From positions 62,001-126,000 of the forward strand of contig CAVIJT010000006.1 of assembly GCA_963643465.1 (NCBI GenBank): a stretch of 64,000 nt of DNA. The letters are read 5' to 3'. A model generated the notes under the pieces. The model had not been told where the DNA came from and did not search any database. It saw only the letters and a program-made list of their open reading frames with translations. Numbering within the stretch: the stretch's first letter is position 1; each line of letters begins with the position of its first letter. Source of the stretch: CAG-411 sp963643465. GTDB lineage: Bacteria; Bacillota; Clostridia; Lachnospirales; Lachnospiraceae. The translations under genes and the position numbers were made by a program. Of the stretch, positions 33,337 through 42,004 are shown piece after piece.

Positions 33337-36024
33337 TTATTTTTTATATCTCTTCCGTTCCCAAACGAAAATGCCTCCTGCTGCCAAAAGAATAGGAACT
33401 ATTATCAACCAGCGATAACCTGCATTTTCCTTTGCAAAAACACCAATTTCACCAGTCTGTGGAAGTTCTCCAGGTATGTTATCCTCTACAATAGTACCGC
33501 TCTGATCGGATTGCTCTTCTGGTTCTGTTGTTGCCTTTGGTGTCTTTTTCTTATTACTTTTCACAGGATCATTTGGAATATCCGTATCATCCTCAACTAC
33601 TTCATAAGGTTCTTCTGTCTCTACTGGTATTTCCGTTACAGAAGATGCTTCTATTGCTGTTGGGGTCTTTGTTTCCACAGGATTTGCTGGAATATTTGGT
33701 GTATCTACAACAATCGTATCTGCCGTTGGTGTAGCCTGTGCATCTTGTGGCTTATCTGTTTTTGGAACTTCTACTTCCGGTGCTTTTGTGGTTGGCAACT
33801 GAGTTGCAATTGTTTCCACCTCTGGCACTTTTGTAGTTACTACCTCTTCCTCTGGTTCCTTCGTTGCCGGAACTTCTGTTTCCGGTACCTCTGTCACTGG
33901 TGCATCTGTCGGTGCCGGTGTTTCTTCTGCACCCGGTGTCTTAGTCACAGAAGGTGTTGCTGTTCTTGTTGGTATATTAGGTATGGATGGTGTTTTTGTT
34001 ACTTTTGGGGTTCCTGTAACTTCTGGAGTTTTTGTTGCCTCCGGGGTTCCTGTAACTTCCGGTGTCTTTGTTGCCTCTGGGGTTCCTGTAACTTCCGGTG
34101 TTTTGGTTACCTCTGGTGTTGCTGTCACCTCTGGTGTTGCTGTTACATTTGTTCCATGATTCGTATATACAATTTCTGTTACAGCACCTTCCTCTAAATC
34201 AGTTCCAGTCACACCTTCTACTCTATACCATGAGTTTACTTTGTCAACTTGAGTTTCCTCTCCGCCTATAGTCGCATCTGGAGTTGTATAAATAGAGCCT
34301 GCTGTAATAACTTCTGTAATTGTATATGGCATTCCCATAGGAACATCTTCAAATACTTTTGTTTCGCCATCTTTTAACGCAACATGATAAGTCTCTGTTC
34401 CAATAGTAACTCTAAATTCAAATGCTTCTCCAGCATAGGCACTGGAATCTACTATCTTTTTCAAAGAAAGTTGTGTTAATGTACGATAGTAATTTGTAAA
34501 TTCAATATGACTGCCGCTTGGATTTTCAGCATTGCGTACTAACACATTCGTTTGCTTTCCATCACCAGAATTGGTATTTTCAGAAACTTCTCCTGTTGTA
34601 ATCCAAGAAGAAAGGTATCTTGCAGTTGTATTTACTTCCTGAACCATATAATATTGATTCAATTTTACTACATCTTTATCAATTACTGCAGTCTCGCCTG
34701 CTGCCAATGTAATCAATCCGTCTTTTGTCTGTCGTTCTTCCACAAAAACATTTGAACTGTCATACACTTTATAAATTCCTTCATATACTTTGGTCAATTT
34801 GTTCTTTTCTTGTCCATATAACAGTTTAAAATCGTATGTATCTGCATTGCCTTCTGGCGCATTTTGTACCTTTTTTGTAATACTAATGTCATCATTGGTT
34901 ACTATAGTAGGAATGTTAAAGGTAATCTTACAGTTTGAATCATATTCACCACGCTCTAAATAGAACATAGTCAATGTATGCTCTGAAAAAGCAGACTGGT
35001 CAATTCCATAGGCATCATAAATATTTTTAACACTTGTTTTGATGCCTCCTGTTGTAGCCTTTTCATAAGTAACCTTACCAGTTGCAAAATTAATCTCACC
35101 ATCTACGGTATCATGAATGCCACCTAAGTCCAATGCTAAATGTCCATCCACAAATACCCAAACATCATCATCTCCGCTAAACTGAAATACCATATCACTC
35201 TTCTTGCCGGAATTAGATTCTGTTTCCACTTTTCCATCCTCTGGCATAAAAAATTCCAGTTCCATTTTCATACCAAACATATGGTGGCGGTCATTCTCTA
35301 CTGCCTGATGCTCCTCACCTGTTGCTTTATTAAAAGGAAAGAAACCATATTTATTACTATTAGTTCCAACTCCTTTTGAAAAACATGGTCCTGGTTTTGT
35401 CAAATCTGTTTGAAGTACACCATTTCCATCTGCATCTTTTGTCAAACCATAAGATGCGTGTTTTGCGCTGTCATACTGGTATGTCCCATCTTCATACAAA
35501 AACTGAAAATTTGTATTATAGTAAGTTTCGATTACACCAGCATCTTCCAGTGTAGTATCTCCTTCCTGTGGAAAAATATTTACACTGTATATTCCCGCAT
35601 CCTCATTAAAGATCAAATCTCCATCTGAATCTAATGTATTTTTTACAATTCCTTGATACTGCGCTCTTCCCCATCCAGTCCAAACATTATGAGTACCTGC
35701 TTCAGCTACAGTGCGGTCTCCTCCAAACAAAAAGAGTTCATCTACGCCAATGCCACTTCCAGATACCAATTCCTTCTGATAAGCATTCAATGCAATCTTG
35801 GTATCCTCATCTACCATTTTTCCTTTATATTCTTTTATATTATAGTCATAAAAATCCACATTTACGTTTAAAGATGACGCATCTACCACTGAAGAATTAG
35901 CAGTTATCGCATCTTCGTTTACTTCTTTCCCCTCTGCAAAAATCTTGCCCATCGGCATCAAAGATACCGTCATCACTGCTGTCAAGCAACATGCACATAC
36001 TTTTGCCCATCTTAATTTTTTCAC
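33337..36024 (-). CDS. LPQTG-anchored fibro-slime domain surface protein
   Basis: An 895-residue wall protein. A signal peptide (1-31) is followed by a fibro-slime domain (about 50-375, containing FSGDDDVWVFVDGHLALDLG and a CKITFNIPT end). Two Spy0128/Cna-B-like adhesin domains follow (about 380-640), then a TP-rich stalk (about 640-720) built of PEVTxTPEATKT-like units, a second low-complexity acidic region, and the sorting signal LPQTG at 854-858 with a membrane helix and basic tail. It starts with GTG at 36024, with AAGGTG 8 bases upstream. The neighbouring sortase (37685) is its likely anchoring enzyme. Confidence 0.88.
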   Translation of the reverse strand: MKKLRWAKVCACCLTAVMTVSLMPMGKIFAEGKEVNEDAITANSSVVDASSLNVNVDFYDYNIKEYKGKMVDEDTKIALNAYQKELVSGSGIGVDELFLFGGDRTVAEAGTHNVWTGWGRAQYQGIVKNTLDSDGDLIFNEDAGIYSVNIFPQEGDTTLEDAGVIETYYNTNFQFLYEDGTYQYDSAKHASYGLTKDADGNGVLQTDLTKPGPCFSKGVGTNSNKYGFFPFNKATGEEHQAVENDRHHMFGMKMELEFFMPEDGKVETESNSGKKSDMVFQFSGDDDVWVFVDGHLALDLGGIHDTVDGEINFATGKVTYEKATTGGIKTSVKNIYDAYGIDQSAFSEHTLTMFYLERGEYDSNCKITFNIPTIVTNDDISITKKVQNAPEGNADTYDFKLLYGQEKNKLTKVYEGIYKVYDSSNVFVEERQTKDGLITLAAGETAVIDKDVVKLNQYYMVQEVNTTARYLSSWITTGEVSENTNSGDGKQTNVLVRNAENPSGSHIEFTNYYRTLTQLSLKKIVDSSAYAGEAFEFRVTIGTETYHVALKDGETKVFEDVPMGMPYTITEVITAGSIYTTPDATIGGEETQVDKVNSWYRVEGVTGTDLEEGAVTEIVYTNHGTNVTATPEVTATPEVTKTPEVTGTPEATKTPEVTGTPEATKTPEVTGTPKVTKTPSIPNIPTRTATPSVTKTPGAEETPAPTDAPVTEVPETEVPATKEPEEEVVTTKVPEVETIATQLPTTKAPEVEVPKTDKPQDAQATPTADTIVVDTPNIPANPVETKTPTAIEASSVTEIPVETEEPYEVVEDDTDIPNDPVKSNKKKTPKATTEPEEQSDQSGTIVEDNIPGELPQTGEIGVFAKENAGYRWLIIVPILLAAGGIFVWERKRYKK

Positions 36025-36115
36025 TGTTCTATCACCTTAGCCCTTTCTAATTTTAATTATTCCTTGTTATTAGTGGTATGTTTGCCCCATAACTCTGCCT
36101 CTATTATCATTTTTT

Positions 36116-36289
36116 CTATTGTATAGCAGATTGATGACTAATCGCATCATTCATCATATGAAGTAACTCCAATGCACTGCGAAAATACTGAGTTTCGTTG
36201 GTATCTGCCCATGTGACACTTCCCTGCCAGCTATCATTTTGCTGATTCAATACTTTCACAATAAAAGTGCTAGAAGATTTCTCTTTCAT
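36116..36289 (-). CDS. Small conserved protein linked to the BTAD regulator
   Basis: A 57-residue protein with two strands and one helix: TFIVKVLNQQNDSWQGSVTW followed by QYFRSALELLHMMNDAI. I recall similar short proteins next to surface-protein and regulator genes in Lachnospiraceae; their function is unknown. AGGAG lies 8 bases before the ATG at 36289 (an in-frame GTG upstream overlaps that site). It sits between the LPQTG protein gene and the divergent regulator. Confidence 0.7.
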   Translation of the reverse strand: MKEKSSSTFIVKVLNQQNDSWQGSVTWADTNETQYFRSALELLHMMNDAISHQSAIQ

Positions 36290-36410
36290 GATTTTCACTC
36301 CTTTTCATTGCAAACATTGAAACCAAATACATTTTCTATGGATTTTTCACGTCTTTTAGTGTAAAATGTAAATGTCCCTTTTATGTTATCTAGTACCATC
36401 ATACAACTAG

Positions 36411-36430
36411 ATGGTTACACAATGGTTACA
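36411..36430 (+). promoter_or_regulatory. 11-bp-period direct repeat upstream of the BTAD regulator
   Basis: ATGGTTACA occurs at 36411-36419 and 36422-36430, a period of 11 bp. SARP/BTAD-type activators are known to bind direct repeats with this helical spacing. The repeats end 27 bases before the regulator's ATG. Confidence 0.5.
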
Positions 36431-36457
36431 TAAAGATAATGGGAAGGAGGTTTATTC

Positions 36458-37675
36458 ATGGAAACGGAACATCAGACAACGCAAGCCATTCGTATTTCTC
36501 TTCTGGGAAATTTTGAAATTCGTAATGGCGATGCCAAAATTGAGGAAACGATTAATCGTTCTAAAAAAATGTGGAATTTGCTAGGATATATGATTACTTA
36601 TCACGACAAGCACATTTCTCAAACCGAATATATTGATATGCTTTGGCCGGATGAAATGAGTACCAATCCAACCAGTGCGTTAAAGACACTGTTGTCCCGG
36701 GTCCGTTCTCTGTTAGAACCAATTGCTCCAAATCATGAGAATTTTATATTATCTTCTCAAGGTTCTTATCAGTGGAACAACCAACTTTCTTTCATCATAG
36801 ATACTGAAGAATTTGAAAAATATGCAAAAAAGGCGGCAAATACTTCTTATCCTGAAGACGAAAGAATCACATTTTATAAAAAATCTTTGGATTTATATAA
36901 AGGAGATTTCCTTTTGAAACATTCCACAGAGCTTTGGGTCATTCCGCTTTCTACCTATTATCATACGCTCTATTTAGATACGGTAAAAGCATTTTTACAT
37001 TTGCTAGAAACACGAAATGACTATGAAACCATGGAATACTATTGTTCCAAAGCACTGCAAATTGAGCGTTTTGACGAAACAATACATTGTATGTTTATTC
37101 AAACCCTTCTCAATCAAGGAAATACCATTGCCGCACTGAATCACTATGAGCAGACAACCGATATGTTATATTCCAATTTAGGAGTAAAACCTTCCAAAGC
37201 ACTGAGAAGTTTATATTTGAACATTATCCGTACTCAAAAAACTTTGGAGATGGACTTAAATATTATTCAAAACGATTTAAAAGAAGCCGAATTCAAATCC
37301 GGACCATTTTTCTGTGAATACTGCATTTTCCAAGAGACATACCGCTTAATCGCAAGACAGGCAGCAAGAGAAGGACGTTCCGTTTATCTCTGCTTATTGA
37401 CTGTATCTGACGCAAATGGCGAGATTCCAACGCTCAACAAGTTGGAGGCAGCTATGAAACGATTGGCAGACGCTATTAATGCCAGTCTCCGCCGAGGGGA
37501 CGTGGTTTCCAAATATAGTGGCGCCCAGTATGTTATTCTTCTTCCTGATATTACATATGAAGATGGCAGTATGGTTATGGAGCGAATTATCAAACAATAC
37601 TATCAAGCAAACCGAAGAAGCGTATTGCATTTGAAATACAAATTACAACAAATTCTCATTGACGAGCAAAAGTAG
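36458..37675 (+). CDS. SARP-like transcriptional regulator with BTAD and degenerate GGDEF domain
   Basis: A 405-residue regulator. Residues 10-105 form an OmpR-type winged helix (RISLLGNFEIRNG ... SALKTLLSRVRSLL), 110-265 the bacterial transcriptional activator (BTAD, TPR-like) domain. Residues 285-400 look like a GGDEF domain that has lost its active site: LRRGDVVSKYSGAQYVILLP stands where RYGGDEF is expected. It may therefore sense a nucleotide or serve only in dimerisation. AAGGAGG precedes the ATG. The sortase gene follows after 9 bases, so both are in one operon. It probably controls the divergent surface-protein genes. Confidence 0.82.
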   Translation: METEHQTTQAIRISLLGNFEIRNGDAKIEETINRSKKMWNLLGYMITYHDKHISQTEYIDMLWPDEMSTNPTSALKTLLSRVRSLLEPIAPNHENFILSSQGSYQWNNQLSFIIDTEEFEKYAKKAANTSYPEDERITFYKKSLDLYKGDFLLKHSTELWVIPLSTYYHTLYLDTVKAFLHLLETRNDYETMEYYCSKALQIERFDETIHCMFIQTLLNQGNTIAALNHYEQTTDMLYSNLGVKPSKALRSLYLNIIRTQKTLEMDLNIIQNDLKEAEFKSGPFFCEYCIFQETYRLIARQAAREGRSVYLCLLTVSDANGEIPTLNKLEAAMKRLADAINASLRRGDVVSKYSGAQYVILLPDITYEDGSMVMERIIKQYYQANRRSVLHLKYKLQQILIDEQK

Positions 37676-37684
37676 GTGTATAAC

Positions 37685-38410
37685 ATGAAACGATTGGCAA
37701 TTTGCCTTGTTTTTTTTCTTTGTTTACTGGCAGGTATTTTTTCCTTTTGGTTTACGCAAAACAAATCAAAACAGGAACATCTTTCTACAACCGATGCTCC
37801 TCGCACAACTCCTGCCCAAACCGTTGTTTCTACAACTCCAGGACCTACTCTGGATTTGTACTCTCGTTCCGATGATTTGCCTTATGACAAATTGTTTATT
37901 ACAGAGGAACGACAGAACTATAAAAGCGGAGATTTAACGTTGATTATTCCAAAATTATCTCTAATCGAAGAGGTCGAAAATGGAACAAGTACAAAGGCTT
38001 TGGCAAAAGGTCCCGGACTTTATGATTATGCTCAACTTCCCGGAGAAGGCGACCGAAATGTAAGCATTGCTGCCCACCGAAATCACAGCAATAACGGAGT
38101 AATCAGCGAATGGTTTTTTTACTATATTGATACCTTGTGTGAGGGCGATTATATTTACCTGACCGATCAGAAAAAAATTTATCGCTATCGATACGACCAG
38201 ACAACGATTGTAGAAGAAACCGACTGGTCACCTATTTACAGTCAGGGTGTAAGCTGCGTTACTCTTACCTCTTGCGAACCAATTGGTGTAGCAGATCACC
38301 GCATTGTCGTCCGCGGCATTTTGGATGCCATTGTAGATTATGATAAAAATTATACTTACTACTCCGACTGGACACTAACAGAACCAGCCACAACAGATTC
38401 TAAACACTAA
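37685..38410 (+). CDS. Sortase
   Basis: A 241-residue membrane-anchored transpeptidase. One N-terminal helix (5-23), a TP-rich linker, and a sortase barrel from about 75. The catalytic residues are visible: His131 in AAHRNHSNNG, Cys197 in VTLTSCEP and Arg206 in DHRIVVRG. The sequence pattern is closest to class D-type enzymes. It is encoded directly after the BTAD regulator and 1.7 kb from the LPQTG protein it presumably attaches to the wall. The ribosome-binding site (AGGTG) is weak, in keeping with coupling to the upstream gene. Confidence 0.88.
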   Translation: MKRLAICLVFFLCLLAGIFSFWFTQNKSKQEHLSTTDAPRTTPAQTVVSTTPGPTLDLYSRSDDLPYDKLFITEERQNYKSGDLTLIIPKLSLIEEVENGTSTKALAKGPGLYDYAQLPGEGDRNVSIAAHRNHSNNGVISEWFFYYIDTLCEGDYIYLTDQKKIYRYRYDQTTIVEETDWSPIYSQGVSCVTLTSCEPIGVADHRIVVRGILDAIVDYDKNYTYYSDWTLTEPATTDSKH

Positions 38411-38450
38411 AAAGGGAAGTTCACATCTATATACAGTGGACTTCCCTTTT
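38410..38450. terminator. Bidirectional terminator after the sortase gene
   Basis: AAAAGGGAAGT pairs with ACTTCCCTTTT, stem extended by a few imperfect pairs, loop about 12 bases. Symmetric ends serve both convergent genes. Confidence 0.85.
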
Positions 38451-38459
38451 ACAATTCCA

Positions 38460-39389
38460 TCAAGACTTTCGATAATTTGTTGTATTAATCACATCTACCA
38501 CATTAGCTTCTGCTTTTAGACTTGTTCTGCTAATCAATTCCCAATTGATAAAAATTCCCACAAATGCAAATAGAAAATTCAATCCGGCAGACCGATGAAT
38601 AATTCCCCATATTCCATCATATTCCAATAATTTTTCTAAAACTTCAAAACCATAGTGAAGATTATATGGAAGTCCTTGCTGTTGCAAATTGTACAGAATG
38701 CGAACAACAAATTCCATTACATACACACTTGCCAACGACAAAACTACGGACAACCCTAACACCAACCAATTCATCTTACCATGGAACCATTTGCAACCAT
38801 AATAAATTCCAGGTGGAAGAAACAAAAACAGCACACAAAATGTTTTCTGAAAGAATATAAGTGACAAAATACAAGGAATACTTCCCACCAAACATCCAAG
38901 AATTGCCCCGACCACTCCGAGGAAATAGCTACCTTCGGCTTTTCTCTGTCTTGTAACAGTAAGCTGTTCTTGCAGACAATCTCGGTGAATAGGCTGATTT
39001 CCCTCATCGATCACTGCATAGGAATCTGCCCCTTCTTCTCCACAAATCACACAATGTTTCGGATAAGATATGCCTTTCTTTTTCAAAACTCTCACAATTC
39101 CCTGTGTCCATTCTTCAAATCGAGTATATTCTCTTTTGCCAAGATGTATTTTCCAAACCATATAAGGCTTTTGAAAATATACACTGGATTTATACAACTT
39201 AGCAAATTCCAGCATATCCTCTCGAATCTGTTTCCATGGCTCCTTTTCCAAATAAAAGCGAACTTCTAATGCAGAACCAAACATTTTTTTTATAAGCACA
39301 GGATATCCTTCTATATTTCCATATGCTATGTTCTCCTGTATGCGGAATTCTTCCTCACTCATAAAACTTTGAAATTCTCTCTCTGTCAT
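38460..39389 (-). CDS. Membrane protein with cytoplasmic zinc-binding Cys motif
   Basis: A 309-residue protein I do not recognise. The first 150 residues are soluble and contain CVICGEEG ... HRDC (about 113-140), a CxxC plus HxxC arrangement likely to bind zinc. Four membrane helices follow at about 155-177, 180-197, 205-230 and 262-287. AGGAAGGGGG lies upstream of the ATG. No functional clue comes from its neighbours. Confidence 0.7.
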   Translation of the reverse strand: MTEREFQSFMSEEEFRIQENIAYGNIEGYPVLIKKMFGSALEVRFYLEKEPWKQIREDMLEFAKLYKSSVYFQKPYMVWKIHLGKREYTRFEEWTQGIVRVLKKKGISYPKHCVICGEEGADSYAVIDEGNQPIHRDCLQEQLTVTRQRKAEGSYFLGVVGAILGCLVGSIPCILSLIFFQKTFCVLFLFLPPGIYYGCKWFHGKMNWLVLGLSVVLSLASVYVMEFVVRILYNLQQQGLPYNLHYGFEVLEKLLEYDGIWGIIHRSAGLNFLFAFVGIFINWELISRTSLKAEANVVDVINTTNYRKS

Positions 39390-39465
39390 CTTCTATTCCC
39401 CCTTCCTAAGTCAAATTCGACTACCTCTTACTGGAATCTATGCGAACTTTCCTGTAAAGAAAAAA

Positions 39466-39491
39466 GAGACTGCCAAGAACGACAGCCTCTT
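39466..39491 (-). terminator. Terminator of fba
   Basis: On the minus strand AGAGGCTG pairs with CAGTCTCT (one G-T pair), followed by TTTTTTC, just after the fba stop. Confidence 0.8.
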
Positions 39492-39525
39492 GTATTCATT
39501 CGTATCCACAAGAATAAGATAGAAC

Positions 39526-40392
39526 TTAAGCCTTTCCTACAGAACCAAATAATTCCATCTTTTCTTTTACAGTAGCCTTGATAGCTTCTGCACCTGGAGC
39601 TAACAACTTACGAGGGTCAAATCCTTTACCCTGTTGATCTTTACCTTCTTCGATATACTTACGTGTAGCTTCCTGGAATGCTAACTGGCACTCAGTATTT
39701 ACGTTAATCTTAGCAACACCTAAAGAAATTGCTTTCTTAATCATGTCTGCTGGAATACCTGTACCACCATGAAGAACTAAAGGCATATCTCCTGTCTTAG
39801 CCTGAATTGCATCTAATGTCTCAAAGCTCAATCCAGCCCAGTTTTCAGGATATTTACCATGAATGTTACCGATACCAGCTGCAAGCATTGTTACACCTAA
39901 GTCTGCAACCATCTTACACTCTTCTGGATCTGCACACTCACCTGCTCCAACAACACCATCTTCTTCTCCACCGATAGAACCAACTTCTGCCTCGATAGAA
40001 AGTCCCTTAGCCTTACACTCAGCTACTAACTCTTTTGTCTTAGCAACGTTCTCATCGATTGGATAGTGAGAACCATCAAACATTACAGAAGAGAAACCAG
40101 CTTCGATACAAGCCTTAGCTCCTTCATAGCTACCATGGTCTAAGTGAAGTGCTACTGGTACAGTAATGTTTAACTCTTCTAACATACCGTTTACCATTCC
40201 TACTACTGTCTTATAACCACACATATACTTTCCAGCACCTTCTGATACACCAAGGATAACTGGGCTCTTTAATTCCTCTGCTGTCAAAAGAATAGACTTT
40301 GTCCACTCTAAGTTGTTGATGTTAAACTGTCCTACTGCATATTTTCCTGCTTTTGCTTTTGTAAGCATTTCTTCTGCTGATACTAATGCCAT
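39526..40392 (-). CDS. fba: Class II fructose-bisphosphate aldolase
   Basis: A 288-residue zinc-dependent aldolase that splits fructose 1,6-bisphosphate in glycolysis. Key features: HLDHGSYEGAKACIEAGF with the zinc His and catalytic Asp, FDGSHYPIDENV, the metal ligand region EVGSIGGEEDGV, HGKYPENW, LHGGTGIP and KINVNTECQLAF. GGAGG lies 8 bases before the ATG at 40392. It has its own promoter (TTTACA-17-TATAAT) and terminator, and codon use appears that of a highly expressed gene. Confidence 0.97.
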   Translation of the reverse strand: MALVSAEEMLTKAKAGKYAVGQFNINNLEWTKSILLTAEELKSPVILGVSEGAGKYMCGYKTVVGMVNGMLEELNITVPVALHLDHGSYEGAKACIEAGFSSVMFDGSHYPIDENVAKTKELVAECKAKGLSIEAEVGSIGGEEDGVVGAGECADPEECKMVADLGVTMLAAGIGNIHGKYPENWAGLSFETLDAIQAKTGDMPLVLHGGTGIPADMIKKAISLGVAKINVNTECQLAFQEATRKYIEEGKDQQGKGFDPRKLLAPGAEAIKATVKEKMELFGSVGKA

Positions 40393-40488
40393 CTTAAAAT
40401 CCTCCATTTAATTAAATTTGATTACTCTTTGGTATTTGTCCGAAGCATCAATAGACACCTTACGTTTACAAACCCTACAATCAATTTT

Positions 40489-40517
40489 ATTATACTCCAA
40501 ACAATTGGAATTGTAAA
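40489..40517 (-). promoter_or_regulatory. fba promoter
   Basis: On the minus strand TTTACA (40512-40517), a 17-base spacer and TATAAT (40489-40494), giving a leader of about 90 bases. Confidence 0.75.
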
Positions 40518-40536
40518 TATCACTTTAACTAACTAC

Positions 40537-41790
40537 TTACGAATGGCATCCGCCTCCGCAGCCACAGCCGCATCCATCTGAGTCCTCATGTCCACCGCAA
40601 GTTGGTGTGGTACTCTGTGCTAACGTTCCTGCAAGAAATTCTTCTGCCACCTTTTGCACCTTGCCTTGCTGTCCCGGTACAACCATAATATTCTTTTCCA
40701 TCAATGCCTGAATTGCTCCAAGACCAATACCACCACATATAAGCACCTGCACACCCTGTTCTACCATCAAATCTGCCATGGCTTCATGACCAGTCTCTCC
40801 AGCCTCTAATCGACTGCTTGATACAATTTTTCCATCCTCCAGTTTAAAGACAGTAAAAATCGGACAACTTCCAAAATGAGCAAATACGGTATCATCCTCT
40901 GCTGTGGTAACTGCTATGGTAGTCAGTTCTTCCTGCTCCTCTGACTCACCACAAGGACATACCTGTTCCACAAAGGCTGATGCTTCATCCATCCAATCAC
41001 CAGAAAGCTCTTCGATTTTTCCGGCATCCACTTGCTGTGCAATGGATGGATTTAGTGGCAATTTTGCCAATACTTTTAGTCCGCACTGCTCTGCCACTTC
41101 CTCTACATGACTCTCGCCAAATACTGGCATTTTCTTTCCACAGCAATCGCAGAGAACGTAGCTATAATTTTCAATGATTCCAAGAATAGGAATATCCATT
41201 GCAGTCGCCATATTAACTGCTTTTTTTACAATCATAGAAACCAATTCCTGTGGAGAAGTTACAATAATAATTCCGTCAAGAGGAATGGACTGAAATACAG
41301 TCAATGGTACATCCCCAGTTCCCGGAGGCATATCTACAAACATATAATCCACATCACCCCAGTACACTTCTGTCCAAAACTGTTTTACTGCGCCAGCAAT
41401 GACTGGACCTCTCCAAATAACTGGTGTTTCCTCATTATCTACTAAAAGATTAATAGACATTATCTTGGTTCCGTTGTTACTTTGCGCAGGCAACATACCT
41501 TGCTCTGTATTTATTGTTTTTCCATGAACTCCAAAGGACTTTGGAATAGATGGACCTGTAATGTCTGCATCCAAAATAGCGGTCTTATATCCTTTTCTCT
41601 GCATACACACAGAAAGATACGAAGTGACAAAGGATTTCCCAACACCACCCTTTCCACTTACAACACCAATCACACGTTTCACTTTACTGTACTTATTTAC
41701 TGGCTCAAGAAGCTCCTCTCTGCTTGGCTGGCGAGAGGCACAATCTGCAGTACAACTACTACAACTTCCACTACAATTTTCTTCACTCAT
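40537..41790 (-). CDS. Mrp/NBP35-type Fe-S ATPase fused to a NifX-like domain
   Basis: A 417-residue protein. It has an N-terminal Cys cluster (C6, C10, C13, C17), the P-loop ATPase with GKGGVGKS at 46-53, MPPGTGDVPLT near 154-164, a CDCC bridge at 214-217 that binds a Fe-S cluster between subunits, and a NifX/NifB-like domain at about 291-390 (FGSCPIFTVF, ICGGIG). A Cys/Gly-rich tail ends in GCGCGCGGGCHS. Mrp proteins carry Fe-S clusters to target enzymes; the NifX domain binds metal-cluster cofactors. The fusion points to cluster storage or transfer. Confidence 0.9.
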   Translation of the reverse strand: MSEENCSGSCSSCTADCASRQPSREELLEPVNKYSKVKRVIGVVSGKGGVGKSFVTSYLSVCMQRKGYKTAILDADITGPSIPKSFGVHGKTINTEQGMLPAQSNNGTKIMSINLLVDNEETPVIWRGPVIAGAVKQFWTEVYWGDVDYMFVDMPPGTGDVPLTVFQSIPLDGIIIVTSPQELVSMIVKKAVNMATAMDIPILGIIENYSYVLCDCCGKKMPVFGESHVEEVAEQCGLKVLAKLPLNPSIAQQVDAGKIEELSGDWMDEASAFVEQVCPCGESEEQEELTTIAVTTAEDDTVFAHFGSCPIFTVFKLEDGKIVSSSRLEAGETGHEAMADLMVEQGVQVLICGGIGLGAIQALMEKNIMVVPGQQGKVQKVAEEFLAGTLAQSTTPTCGGHEDSDGCGCGCGGGCHS

Positions 41791-41943
41791 GATAATGCTC
41801 CTTTCTATGTTGTTTAAGCAATTGCGAAACTTAATATTTTATAGTATTTTATTTGCACCAAATTTCACAATTATCAAATATTACTATTCACAGCTGATTA
41901 TAACAAAGTAATAAAACTTTTTCTAGCTTTTTTCATTATAACA

Positions 41944-41952
41944 TGATATAAT
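41944..41952 (+). promoter_or_regulatory. Extended -10 promoter of rpoD
   Basis: TGATATAAT (TATAAT at 41947-41952), about 53 bases before the start. No convincing -35 at the right distance, so it is an extended -10 type. Confidence 0.5.
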
Positions 41953-42004
41953 AGACGTTAGCGAATCTTTTTACGTAGGTATCTTATGTACATGGAGGAT
42001 GAGA

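Noticed and set aside
33163..34197. Plus-strand ORF of 344 codons opposite the LPQTG gene
   Set aside because: Cys/Phe/Trp-rich composition is the antisense shadow of Thr/Pro/Glu-rich repeats; the minus-strand gene is clearly real.
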